Below, piece by piece: positions 11,751-19,732 of a DNA stretch of 23,007 bases. The stretch's first letter is position 1; every line of letters begins with the position of its first letter. The position numbers and the translations under genes were made by a program. The notes beneath the pieces were generated by a model, which ran no database searches, was not told the origin of the DNA, and was given only the letters and a program-made list of their open reading frames with translations. This stretch comes from SM23-32 sp964434535 (lineage in GTDB: Bacteria; Planctomycetota; Brocadiia; SM23-32). The stretch is taken from NCBI GenBank assembly GCA_964434535.1, contig CAYSWA010000035.1, forward strand, positions 1 to 23,007, given 5' to 3'.

Positions 11751-13928
11751 GTGGCCGTCACCGAGCAGAAGCCCCCGCCGATCCGCACCGACCTGGAGAT
11801 CGTGCCCCAGTACTACCGCGGGCAGCTCTGCTACGTGGCCAAGGACCCGGTCACGCTCAACTACTACCGCCTCGGCGAGGCCGAGTACATCGTCCTGAAA
11901 TGTTTCCAGCGCGGCATGGGCGTGGAGCAGATCCAGCGAGAGGTCAAAAACAAGACCGGCCAGGAAGTCTCCTCCTTCGAGATATACAAGTTCGCCAACC
12001 AGCTCCAGAGCTCCGACCTGCTCAAAAGCAAGGGCATGGGCGACGTGCGGCGCCTGGCGCGCAACAGGCGCAAGGCCAGGCGGCGCCGCGTCAAGCAGTT
12101 CATCTCCAGCTACCTGTTCATCACCATCCCGCTCTGGGACCCCGACCGCTTCCTGGACAGGCTGATGCCCGCCTTCCGCCTGATCTGGCGGCGGAGCCTG
12201 TTCCTGCTCTGGCTCGTGCTGACCGGGGCCGCGCTCTACGTGATCGTGGAGAACTTCGGCGTGCTGGTCGCCGACGCCTTCTCGCTGCTGAGCGGCTGGA
12301 ACCTTCTGATCCTGAGCGGCGTCGTCTTCGGGGTGAAGTTCGTCCACGAGCTCGGCCACGCGCTCACCTGCAAGCACTTCGGCCGCGAGGTGCACGCCAT
12401 CGGACCGGCGTTTCTGGTCTTTCAGCCCTGCATGTTCACCGACACCTCCGACGCCTGGCTGCTGCCCTCGAAGTGGGACCGCATCAAGGTTACCTCGGCC
12501 GGCATCTTCATCGAGGTGATGCTTGCCGCGGTGGCGGCGCTGGTCTGGATCTGCTCCGAGCCGGGCTTCCTCAAGCAGGTCGCCTACACCACCATGGTCA
12601 CGTGCAGCATCAGCACGGTGCTGTTCAACGCCAACCCGCTCTTGCGCTTCGACGGCTACTACATCCTGTCGGACCTGCTGGAGATCCCGAACCTGCGCAT
12701 CCGCAGCGAGCAGTACCTGGGCTGGCTCTTCGACCGCTACGTCCTCGGGCTCGACGCGCCCGCGCCGAAGGTCGATCCCGATGAACGCACCACGTTCGTG
12801 CTCTACGCCGTGGCCCGCGCGTTCTACAAGGCGTTCATCGTCCTCTCGATCGGCTTTTTCCTCTACAGCATCTTCGAGCCGCTCGGCATCATCACGTGGG
12901 CCACTTCGTTCTATGGCATGGTGCTGATGCCTCTGTGGAAGCGGGGGCAGCGGATGGCGCAGCAGTACAACAGCGGCAAGGTGCGCAGCCATTACCTGCT
13001 GGTGGTCGCCGGCGTCATAGCGCTCGCGGCCGGGCTGCTGCTCATCCCCATCGCCCACAGCGTCGATGCCCCCTGCGTGGTCACGCCGGCGCAGGCCAGC
13101 GTGGTGCGCGCGGCGGAGCCCGGCCGAATGGAAGAGGTGCTGGTGGCTCCCGGCGCGCGCGTGGAGGCCGGCCAGGCGCTGGTCAGGATGTCCGCCCCCG
13201 CGCTGACGCACAGGGCCGAGAGGATGCGCCACCTGCTGAGGGAGGTCGAGGTGCGGCTGCGCCAGACCCTCGCCGAGGACGCCGCCGCCTATACCATGCA
13301 ACAGAGGCAGAAGAAGCAACTGACCGAAGAGCTGCGCGAGCTGGAAGCACGCCTCGAACGCCTCGTGCTCCGCGCGCCCCACGCCGGCGTCGTGGTCGAC
13401 CTGCACCGGCTGGAGACGAACGTCCGCACGCCCCAGCACGGCTTCGTGGAGTTCCCGCTTCAGCACGGCGCCGCATACTTCGACGCGCTGGTCGGGGCGA
13501 GGATAGACGCGGGCACGGGCATCCTGGCCGTCGCGTCCACCGAGGGCTACTACCTGGAGACGTTCGTCTACGAGCGGGACCTCTCGGACCTCTCGCCGGG
13601 CGACCGGATGGTCTGCATGCTGCGCTCCGGCGGACTGGAGACGTTCGAGACCTACGTGCAGTCGATCACACCGGTGGACGTGAAGGCCATCGAGAACGTC
13701 GGCATCACCCTGGCCGACGTGGGCTACATTCCGGTCAAACCCTCCGCCGAGGGGCAGCAGCCGCTGGTGACGCTGTTCCGCGTGCGCAGCGGCCCGCAGC
13801 TCGATGAGGGGCGGCTGCTCTGGGGACAGACGGGCAAGGCCCGCATCGTCTACGGGCGCGGACCGGCGGGCAAGTTCTACTTCGGCCGCATTGTGCGGGC
13901 GCTCAGGCTTCGGCTCCAGAGGACGTAG
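11751..13928 (+). CDS. PqqD-like / M50 zinc metalloprotease / HlyD-like fusion membrane protein (725 aa)
   Basis: Translation starts at a GTG preceded by AGGA, 16 bases after the adaptor gene. Residues about 11-95 look like a PqqD-type winged-helix domain; in RiPP pathways that fold (RRE) binds leader peptides. A basic stretch (about 98-115) leads to a polytopic membrane core with an M50/site-2-protease motif HELGH (His199, Glu200, His203) and the third ligand candidate Asp301 in NANPLLRFDGYY. Predicted membrane segments lie near 148-166, 183-200, 250-268, 275-293, 352-376 and 414-434. After the last one a periplasmic HlyD-like part follows: lipoyl half near 448-480, coiled coil near 482-535, second lipoyl half near 536-552, and a beta-barrel region to the end. 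The protease residues look intact. It probably anchors the tripartite complex. That it reads or cuts the LEPR leader is an inference from domain logic. Confidence 0.88.
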   Translation: MAVTEQKPPPIRTDLEIVPQYYRGQLCYVAKDPVTLNYYRLGEAEYIVLKCFQRGMGVEQIQREVKNKTGQEVSSFEIYKFANQLQSSDLLKSKGMGDVRRLARNRRKARRRRVKQFISSYLFITIPLWDPDRFLDRLMPAFRLIWRRSLFLLWLVLTGAALYVIVENFGVLVADAFSLLSGWNLLILSGVVFGVKFVHELGHALTCKHFGREVHAIGPAFLVFQPCMFTDTSDAWLLPSKWDRIKVTSAGIFIEVMLAAVAALVWICSEPGFLKQVAYTTMVTCSISTVLFNANPLLRFDGYYILSDLLEIPNLRIRSEQYLGWLFDRYVLGLDAPAPKVDPDERTTFVLYAVARAFYKAFIVLSIGFFLYSIFEPLGIITWATSFYGMVLMPLWKRGQRMAQQYNSGKVRSHYLLVVAGVIALAAGLLLIPIAHSVDAPCVVTPAQASVVRAAEPGRMEEVLVAPGARVEAGQALVRMSAPALTHRAERMRHLLREVEVRLRQTLAEDAAAYTMQQRQKKQLTEELRELEARLERLVLRAPHAGVVVDLHRLETNVRTPQHGFVEFPLQHGAAYFDALVGARIDAGTGILAVASTEGYYLETFVYERDLSDLSPGDRMVCMLRSGGLETFETYVQSITPVDVKAIENVGITLADVGYIPVKPSAEGQQPLVTLFRVRSGPQLDEGRLLWGQTGKARIVYGRGPAGKFYFGRIVRALRLRLQRT

Positions 13929-13951
13929 GCCCGAGGCGGACAGGAGGGGAC

Positions 13952-15442
13952 ATGGGGCGGCGAGCGGCGGCGGCGTTGGCGGCGGCGTTCTGCGTGTTGG
14001 TGGCGGCGGCCGGCTGCACCGCGGCCGACCCGTTCGCCCAGTCCACGGCGACGCCCCGGGCCCCTTCCTGGCGCTACCGGGGAGCCGCCGACCGGCGGCC
14101 CTTCCTGGAGCCGCCGCGCGCCGTCCCCCGCCCCGAGGCCGGACCCCTCTCGCTGGCGCAGTGCATCTACATTGCCCTCCAGAACAACCCGGCCGCGCGC
14201 GTCTCCTGGCATGCAACGCTCTCCGCCGCTTCCTCCGTTGGACAGAGCCGCGGCCAACTGCTGCCCCAGGTCGACTTCACCGCCACCGCCCAGCGCCAGA
14301 AGGTGCAGGTGCTCACCGAAGTCGAGGCCGAGTTCATCCGCACCACGTACGGCGCGAACTTCGGCGTCAGGCAACTCCTGCTGGACGGCGGGGTGCGACG
14401 CGCGCAGATCAAGGGGGCCGAGGCGGCGCTGCGCACCGCTGACTTCCGCCACAACGCCACGCTGCTGGACGTGGCCCTCCAGACCGAGGCCGCTTACTAC
14501 CGGTACCTGGCCGCGCGAGCGCTGCTGCGGGTCGCCCGCGAGGCGCTCGACCAGCGCACCAGGCACCTGCAACTCGCCCAGCGACAGCTCGAGGCGGGAG
14601 TCGGCCGCGAGATCGAGGTATACCAGGCCAGGGCCGAACAGGCCGACGCCGAGCTGGCCCTGGTGGAGGCCGACAACGGCGTGCGACTGGCGCGCGGGCA
14701 GCTCGCCAATGCCATGGGGCTGCGCGCCGACACCCCCCTGGAGGTCCGGGACATCCCGGACAAGGCCCGAGAGGGCGAACGCCGCGACATGGCCGAGCTG
14801 CTGCGACAGGCCGCCGAGGACCGGGCCGCTCTGAAGGCCGCCGCCGCCGAGATCGCCCGACTCGAGGCGGGCCTCCGCGAACAGCGCGCCGCCCGCTGGC
14901 CGGAGCTCAGCGCCTTCGCCAACTACGGCTACAGTGGGCTGCACCTGCTGTCGAAGGAGCGCGACGAATACACGGTCGGCCTCCAGTTCAGCCTGCCCAT
15001 CTTCACCGGCTTCCAGCGTTCCTATAGCATCCGCCGGACGGAGGCGGAGCTCCAGCGCGCCCTGGCCAGCTACCAGAGCCAGCTCCAGGGCGTGGAGCTG
15101 GAGCTGTGGCAGGCATACTCCGAACTGATGCGCGCCGAGCAAGCCATCGTGGCCGCGCAGGCCTTCGTCGAAAGCGCGCGCCAGAGTCAGGAGGCGACCG
15201 AGAACGCCTACCGTGCGGGCAAGGCCACCATCGTGGAACTGATCGACGCCCAGACCACCCTCACCCGCGCCCGCACCCGCGAGGAGACGGTGACCCTTGA
15301 GTGGCACATCGCCATGGCCCAGCTCGAAAGGGCCGTGGGCCGCAGTTGGAGCATGAACGCCGGCGAGGGCGAACGTCAACCCGAGCGCCAGGGCAGGCCG
15401 CTGCGCGCCGCGCCGGCCCCCGGCGGGGAGCCGACGCCATGA
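13952..15442 (+). CDS. TolC-family outer-membrane efflux lipoprotein (496 aa)
   Basis: An excellent AGGAGG (13942-13947) sets the start. The N-terminus is a lipoprotein signal with a lipobox-like AAGC, Cys22 being the predicted lipidated residue. Thr at +2 predicts outer-membrane sorting, as in OprM-type channels. Two repeated outer-membrane-efflux segments follow (about 68-255 and 280-465), with long heptad-rich helices and typical phrases such as RQLLLDGGVRRAQIKGAEAAL and FSLPIFTGFQ. A Pro/Arg-rich tail ends the protein. Trimers of this family form the outer-membrane duct and periplasmic tunnel of tripartite exporters. The gene follows the M50 fusion by 23 bases, and its TGA overlaps the ATG of a small membrane protein, so it belongs to the same operon. 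Confidence 0.93.
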   Translation: MGRRAAAALAAAFCVLVAAAGCTAADPFAQSTATPRAPSWRYRGAADRRPFLEPPRAVPRPEAGPLSLAQCIYIALQNNPAARVSWHATLSAASSVGQSRGQLLPQVDFTATAQRQKVQVLTEVEAEFIRTTYGANFGVRQLLLDGGVRRAQIKGAEAALRTADFRHNATLLDVALQTEAAYYRYLAARALLRVAREALDQRTRHLQLAQRQLEAGVGREIEVYQARAEQADAELALVEADNGVRLARGQLANAMGLRADTPLEVRDIPDKAREGERRDMAELLRQAAEDRAALKAAAAEIARLEAGLREQRAARWPELSAFANYGYSGLHLLSKERDEYTVGLQFSLPIFTGFQRSYSIRRTEAELQRALASYQSQLQGVELELWQAYSELMRAEQAIVAAQAFVESARQSQEATENAYRAGKATIVELIDAQTTLTRARTREETVTLEWHIAMAQLERAVGRSWSMNAGEGERQPERQGRPLRAAPAPGGEPTP

Positions 15443-15552
15443 AGCGTCGGACGCGCCGGATCCTCGTTCGCCTGTTCGAGGCCGCCATCATCGTGGCCCT
15501 CTTCGCGGTCGGCTTCTTCCGAATCCTGCGCGGCTGCGGCGCCTATCGCTGA
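15439..15552 (+). CDS. 37-residue single-pass membrane protein, unknown function
   Basis: The ATG overlaps the stop of the TolC-like gene (ATGA, 15439-15442), the usual arrangement for translational coupling. The product begins MKRRTRRILVRLF, continues as one hydrophobic helix (AAIIVALFAVGFF, about residues 15-27) and ends RILRGCGAYR. The positive N-terminus predicts a cytoplasmic N-terminus, but the short tail is also basic, so the orientation is uncertain. I recognise no family. Its place as last gene of the export operon suggests a small subunit or stabiliser of the transporter, though a chance ORF cannot be excluded. Confidence 0.6.
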   Translation: MKRRTRRILVRLFEAAIIVALFAVGFFRILRGCGAYR

Positions 15553-15561
15553 GCGCGCGTG

Positions 15562-15591
15562 TTGAACCGGCGTTGTGCGGTTCCCTACAAT
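15562..15591 (+). promoter_or_regulatory. Probable promoter of the GT39-like gene(s)
   Basis: TTGAAC (15562-15567) and TACAAT (15586-15591) are separated by 18 bases and lie just after the stop of the 37-residue protein. Matches to the sigma-70 consensus are four and five of six. Transcription would start near 15598, right at the left edge of a perfect palindrome. It would uncouple the polysaccharide genes from the export operon. Confidence 0.5.
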
Positions 15592-15600
15592 CGCCTGCCG

Positions 15601-15622
15601 GGGCGACAGGCGCCTGTCGCCC
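15601..15622. repeat. Perfect 22-bp palindrome at the predicted transcription start
   Basis: GGGCGACAGGC (15601-15611) is followed directly by its exact reverse complement (15612-15622), with no spacer. It sits immediately downstream of the proposed promoter and 33 bases before the GTG start at 15656. A spacer-free dyad here suits a dimeric regulator. As RNA it would give a short hairpin after losing the central pairs to the loop. Confidence 0.6.
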
Positions 15623-15655
15623 GCTGGCTTGAGCCGTCCGGCCGGAGAGTTTGCC

Positions 15656-16444
15656 GTGAACCGAAAGTTGATCGCGCTGCTGGTGGCCGCCGCCGTGCTG
15701 CGGCTCTGGATCGTTTTCACGGCCGCCGGCGTCAACTCCGACGCGTTCAAGTACGCCCTCACCGCCCGTCGGATCGCCGAGCAGGGCGTGGTGGCCGGGT
15801 TGCGCGGCGACTACTTCTGGCCCTACTACCCGGTCAACCGCCAGCTCGTCTTCTACCCCCTGACGGGCAGCATCGTGATGCGGGCGGTGGGGGACGAGAT
15901 CCTGGCGCTGCGGCTCGTCTCGGCCCTCGCCGGGGTCGGCCTGGTCTGGCTGGGGTTTGTGCTGGCGCGGGACCTCTTCAGCAACGAGGCCATCGCGCTG
16001 CTCTCGGCGGCGATCCTGGCCTTCCACTCGGAGTTCGCGCGCGCTTCGGCGGCGGTCTACCGGGAGGTGCCGATGGCCTTCCTGGTGGTGCTTGCGTTGG
16101 TGCTTGCGCTGCGGGCCATGCGGGCGGAGCGCTGGTGGCCGGCGTGGGCGGCGGGGGCGGGGCTGACGCTCTTCGCGGCGTTCATGACCCGCCCGGACGG
16201 GGCGGTGGCGGCCGTCGTGGTCGGGCTGATCGCGCTGCTGGCCCGGGGGAGGGCGCCGCTGCGGCGGCGCGTGGCGATCTGTGCGGCGATGGCCGTCGCG
16301 TTCCTTGCCCTCCAGGCGCCGTACATGCTCTGGCTGCGGCGCGAGACGGGCCGCTGGATGGTCACGCAGTGGCAGGTGACCAAGACGATGACCGAGGCCG
16401 AGAGCGCCGGCCGGTTCCTCCTCGGCAAGGGAAGGGCGCCATGA
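15656..16444 (+). CDS. GT-C/GT39-like membrane glycosyltransferase, N-terminal half (262 aa)
   Basis: I chose the GTG at 15656 because GGAG (15644-15647) lies eight bases upstream and the product then starts with a membrane helix (MNRKLIALLVAAAVLRLWIV). An upstream in-frame GTG at 15575 would put the palindrome inside the protein. The first periplasmic loop contains NSDAFKYALTARRIAE; in GT-C enzymes such as ArnT and PMT an acidic residue here is catalytic. Several hydrophobic helices follow, with YREVPMAFLVVLALVLAL and a TRPDG motif typical of this fold. GT-C enzymes move sugars from polyprenyl-phosphate donors outside the membrane. The chain stops at 262 residues, roughly half of the usual length. 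The next ORF, overlapping by ATGA, looks like the missing remainder, so this may be a split or frameshifted gene. Confidence 0.75.
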   Translation: MNRKLIALLVAAAVLRLWIVFTAAGVNSDAFKYALTARRIAEQGVVAGLRGDYFWPYYPVNRQLVFYPLTGSIVMRAVGDEILALRLVSALAGVGLVWLGFVLARDLFSNEAIALLSAAILAFHSEFARASAAVYREVPMAFLVVLALVLALRAMRAERWWPAWAAGAGLTLFAAFMTRPDGAVAAVVVGLIALLARGRAPLRRRVAICAAMAVAFLALQAPYMLWLRRETGRWMVTQWQVTKTMTEAESAGRFLLGKGRAP

Positions 16445-17130
16445 GCGTGCTGGAGAAGGTCCTGCTCCACGCCGAACAGCTCGACGACGCGCTGGACCCC
16501 CTGATCCTGTTCGGGCTCGCCTACCTGGCCGTGCGCGGCTGGCGGCGCGTGAAGGGGCTGACGGGCGCGCGCTTCGGCGTGCTCTGCCTGGTGGGGTTCA
16601 TGGCCGCTTACATCCTGACCTGCGCCACGGTGACGCCGCACTGGGTGCAGGAGCGCTACTACCGGCCCATCATCCCCTTCGGGGCGATCCTCGCCGGGAT
16701 CGGCTACTGGTGCCTGATCCAGGACGTGCGCAACCGCAAGGTGCTTTACGTGGCGGCCGCCATCGTGCTCGGGCTCTGCCTGTGGGATATCCTTCGCAGG
16801 CCGATCCGGGCCCATCGGGCCCCGCAGAGCGAGGCCGGCCGCTGGCTCAGGGCGCACGACCCGGACTACGACGGGTTCGTCGTCAGCGAGTACTCCCAGC
16901 CCGTCTACTACGCCGACATGAAGTTCTTCAACGGAAGGCGCGCGGACACGGAGGACCTGTTCCACGAGCTGCTCGCCCGCGGGGTGCCGCTCAAGTACGT
17001 GATCCTGGAGGGCGAGCCGGACGAGGACTGGCCCGAGCGCTACGTGGCCGAGCACCAGTGGCCGCTCATCTACCAGGAGCCCGAGAGGAACCTGCGCATC
17101 TACGCCCGCCCCGAGGCCGAGCCCGGCTAA
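16441..17130 (+). CDS. C-terminal half of the GT39-like glycosyltransferase (229 aa)
   Basis: The ATG overlaps the stop of the preceding ORF (ATGA, 16441-16444). The product has about four hydrophobic segments (near 18-32, 43-62, 77-95, 102-118), including VTPHWVQERYYRPIIPFGAI, which resembles the late loop of GT39-type enzymes (HxxxxRYxxP). A soluble C-terminal part from about residue 130 contains GRWLRAHDPDYDGFVVSEYS, as in planctomycete GT39-like proteins that end in a periplasmic domain. Alone it lacks the acidic catalytic loop. Together with the upstream ORF it makes a normal-length enzyme. It may be two coupled subunits, a recent -1 frameshift or an assembly error near 16430-16445. Confidence 0.72.
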   Translation: MSVLEKVLLHAEQLDDALDPLILFGLAYLAVRGWRRVKGLTGARFGVLCLVGFMAAYILTCATVTPHWVQERYYRPIIPFGAILAGIGYWCLIQDVRNRKVLYVAAAIVLGLCLWDILRRPIRAHRAPQSEAGRWLRAHDPDYDGFVVSEYSQPVYYADMKFFNGRRADTEDLFHELLARGVPLKYVILEGEPDEDWPERYVAEHQWPLIYQEPERNLRIYARPEAEPG

Positions 17131-17210
17131 CGGCTGGATTTCGACCCTCCCGGGCGGCTATCGTGTGTGAGCTCGGGCAGGTCACCTCGGCATCATCCGG
17201 CGATCCGTAG

Positions 17211-18599
17211 ATGCAGTTCAAAGAGCACTCGAGCATCGGCAAGTTCGTGCTGGCCGCCATGGACGCCGTCCTCGTCCTGGCCGCTTTCAGCCTGGCCTAC
17301 GGGGGCTTCGCGCTCCGCTACGCGTGGCGATACGGCGGCGTTCCTCCGCCGCCTGCGGACTATGTCTGGCTGGTGCCGGTCTTCATCGTTGCGCTCCTTC
17401 TCCTGCTGAACCACTACGGGCTGCTGGTCATCGACCGGTCGCGCCCGGCCGGCTCGGTGGCGGTCCGCGTGGGCAGGGCCTTCCTGATCACGGGCGTCGT
17501 GCTGAGCGGCGTCGTCTTCCTGGCCAAGGCCAAGGAATACAGCCGGCTGCTGCTCGCCCTGAACTGGGGTTTTGCGTTCGCATTCGTCCTGGGGGAGAAA
17601 CTGCTGCTCCGCGCCCTGGCGCGCAGGGGCGTGCTCGCGTTCGGGCCCCCGCAGGCCGTCGTGCTGGTGGGGGAGGGCCCGAAGGCCGAGCGGGCAGCCG
17701 CCCTGCTGCGCGACGACCCCGGGCGCCTGCTGGCCGAGGAGGCGGTCTTCGACCTCTCGGTCGGGCTGGACGCCTTCGAGAGCTTCCTGCTCGCCCGCCC
17801 GACCGACGTCGTCCTCTTCGCGCTGCCCCGGGACAGCACGCGTGACGGCTTCCGGATCGATGCCTTCCTTCAGCTCTGCGAGCGGCTCGGCGTGCCCGCC
17901 CACGTGCTGGTGAACCTGGGGGACGTCCTCCAGTTCTACTCGACCTCGTTCAGCCAGCTCGACGGGCAGCCGATGCTCGTCTTCCATCCGCCCGGGCTCG
18001 ATCCCGACCGGGCCCTCGTCAAGCGCACCGTCGACGTGGCCGGCGCCGCCGTCGGCCTCGCCGTCACGGTCGTTCTGACGCCGCTTGTCGCGCTGGCCAT
18101 CCTTATCGACTCCGGCCGCCCGATCTTCTTCCACCAGGAGCGGGTCGGCCGGAACGGACGGCGGTTCCGCATCCATAAGTTCCGCACGATGGCCGTCGGC
18201 GCCGAGGGGCGGAAGGCGGCGCTGGCGGAGCTGAACGAGATGGACGGGCCGATCTTCAAGATCGCCGCCGACCCGCGCGTCACCCGCGCGGGGCGCGTGC
18301 TGCGCCGGCTGAACCTGGACGAGCTGCCCCAGTTCTGGAACGTGCTCAAGGGCGAGATGAGCCTGGTGGGCACGCGCCCGCCGACGCCCGACGAGGTGGA
18401 GCACTACGAGGCGTGGCACTACCGGCGCATCAGCATCCGGCCGGGCATCACCGGCCTGTGGCAGGTCTCCGGCGCCCACCGCATCCGCGACTTCCAGGAG
18501 ATCGTCCGGCTGGACCTGAAGTACATCGACGAGTGGTCGCTGTGGCTCGACGTGAAGATCCTGGCCCGCACGCTGCTATGCCTGGGGCGGGGCCGGTAG
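17211..18599 (+). CDS. Polyprenyl-phosphate sugar-1-phosphate transferase (WcaJ/CpsE-like, 462 aa)
   Basis: Four N-terminal membrane helices (about 10-30, 48-68, 84-103, 112-131) lead to a soluble linker that resembles the degenerate Rossmann-like domain of the WcaJ family (VVLVGEGPKAERAAALL). A membrane segment near 280-300 then precedes the catalytic bacterial sugar transferase domain: KRTVDVAGA, FFHQERVGRNGRRFRIHKFR, LRRLNLDELPQFWNVLKGEM, SLVGTRPPTPDEV and ITGLWQVSG. These enzymes load the first sugar phosphate onto undecaprenyl phosphate to start exopolysaccharide or O-antigen repeat units. SLVGTRP instead of the commoner SLVGPRP is an accepted variant. No clear Shine-Dalgarno sequence is seen. 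The last 24 bases overlap the 3' end of the convergent GT4 gene. Confidence 0.93.
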   Translation: MQFKEHSSIGKFVLAAMDAVLVLAAFSLAYGGFALRYAWRYGGVPPPPADYVWLVPVFIVALLLLLNHYGLLVIDRSRPAGSVAVRVGRAFLITGVVLSGVVFLAKAKEYSRLLLALNWGFAFAFVLGEKLLLRALARRGVLAFGPPQAVVLVGEGPKAERAAALLRDDPGRLLAEEAVFDLSVGLDAFESFLLARPTDVVLFALPRDSTRDGFRIDAFLQLCERLGVPAHVLVNLGDVLQFYSTSFSQLDGQPMLVFHPPGLDPDRALVKRTVDVAGAAVGLAVTVVLTPLVALAILIDSGRPIFFHQERVGRNGRRFRIHKFRTMAVGAEGRKAALAELNEMDGPIFKIAADPRVTRAGRVLRRLNLDELPQFWNVLKGEMSLVGTRPPTPDEVEHYEAWHYRRISIRPGITGLWQVSGAHRIRDFQEIVRLDLKYIDEWSLWLDVKILARTLLCLGRGR

Positions 18600-19709
18600 C
18601 GGGCGGCGGGCCACCTGCCGATAGAGGGCGAGCGTGCGCCGGGCGATCGCGCCCCAGCTAAAGCGCTGCCGAAGCATGCGCAGGTTAGCCTCGCGCTCCC
18701 CTTCGCTGATCCCGCGCTCCATCCAGCGGGCCATCCGCTCGCGCAGCGTGCCGACCTCGCCGGGCGGGAAGAAGCGCTCCTCGGGCAGGCCCAGGCCACG
18801 GTTGGCCGGGATGTCGCTCGCCACCACCGAGCAGCCGTGGGAGAGCGCCTCCAGCAGCACCAGCGGCAGCCCCTCGTGGTAGGAGGGCAGAACGAAGAGG
18901 CCGCAGTGGGCGTAGAGCTGCGCGAGGGCCTCGCCCGTCACGAACCCGGTCAGAACCACGCCATCGGCCCGCCGGGCTCTCAGCTTCAGTGCGCGTGAGT
19001 AGGCGGTGGGGTGGTCGGCGTCGCCGGCCAGCGCCAGCTTCCAGTCCGTCTTGAGGCCGGCGAACGCCTCCAGCAGGTCATCGAAGCCCTTCTCGGGGAC
19101 GAACCGGCCCAGGGCGAAGACGTAACGGCCCGGCTCCAGGCCCCACTCCTCCAGCAGGTCCGCGCGCTGCGGCGGCTCCGGCAGGTCGGTGCCGTTCGGT
19201 ATCAGCTCTGCGCTCAAGCCGTAGCACTCCTCGATGTGGCGGGCGATGTGGCGGGCCACGGCGACGGTGCGGTCGGCGCAGCGCACGCCGAGCCGCTCGC
19301 CGAGCCGGATGACGGCGCGCGCCACGGGGCCCCACTTGCGCGGGCGGTAATCGATGCCCTGACCCTGGCTGGTGAAGACCACGCGCAGGCCGAGCAGCTT
19401 CGCCAGCGGCGTCATCAGCGCCGGGCCGGCGCAGTGCACGTGGAGCACGTCGGGGCGGCGACGGGCGGCGGCGAGCACCGCGAGCAGCGTGTGCATCAGG
19501 GCCTCCAGCGTCTTCAGGCGCGGACACCAGATGTCCACCAGGCCCACGCCGCGATAGGAGCGGCGCCCGTCGCGCACGTAAGGCGCGCGCCGGAAGACGG
19601 TCACCTCGCAGCCGAGCTCGGCCAGGCGGGGGTAGAGGTGCTCGCAGTGCGTCTCGACGCCGCCCTGCACGCCGGGGAAGCCCCTGGTGCCGACCACGCA
19701 GACCTTCAT
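18576..19709 (-). CDS. GT4-family glycosyltransferase, rhamnosyltransferase-like (377 aa)
   Basis: The ATG at 19709-19707 is preceded by GGAGG at suitable spacing; an in-frame ATG 13 codons earlier would overlap the upstream gene and has a non-homologous start. The N-terminus MKVCVVGTRGFPGVQGGVET has the glycine-rich loop of GT-B enzymes and resembles the DUF1972/rhamnosyltransferase branch. VLHVHCAGPALMTPLAKLLG and a GQGIDYRPRKWG segment support this. The C-terminal nucleotide-sugar domain has LGRFVPEKGFDDLLEAF and the E-x7-E motif EGLPLVLLE. The likely role is cytoplasmic assembly of polysaccharide repeat units. It is the last gene of a minus-strand operon, 23 bases after the next GT4 gene. 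Donor and acceptor sugars cannot be told. Confidence 0.92.
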   Translation of the reverse strand: MKVCVVGTRGFPGVQGGVETHCEHLYPRLAELGCEVTVFRRAPYVRDGRRSYRGVGLVDIWCPRLKTLEALMHTLLAVLAAARRRPDVLHVHCAGPALMTPLAKLLGLRVVFTSQGQGIDYRPRKWGPVARAVIRLGERLGVRCADRTVAVARHIARHIEECYGLSAELIPNGTDLPEPPQRADLLEEWGLEPGRYVFALGRFVPEKGFDDLLEAFAGLKTDWKLALAGDADHPTAYSRALKLRARRADGVVLTGFVTGEALAQLYAHCGLFVLPSYHEGLPLVLLEALSHGCSVVASDIPANRGLGLPEERFFPPGEVGTLRERMARWMERGISEGEREANLRMLRQRFSWGAIARRTLALYRQVARRPLPAPPQA

Positions 19710-19732
19710 CGGCGGGCCCTCCTCCGTTGGCA

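Noticed and set aside
11682..15379. Long minus-strand frames opposite the M50 fusion and TolC-like genes
   Set aside because: The plus strand encodes intact HELGH, lipoyl and TolC motifs in correctly spaced genes with ribosome sites; the opposite frames have none.
15575..15655. Earlier GTG start (15575) for the GT39-like protein
   Set aside because: It would lie inside the proposed promoter and add 27 hydrophilic residues before the first membrane helix; GTG 15656 has a proper ribosome site.
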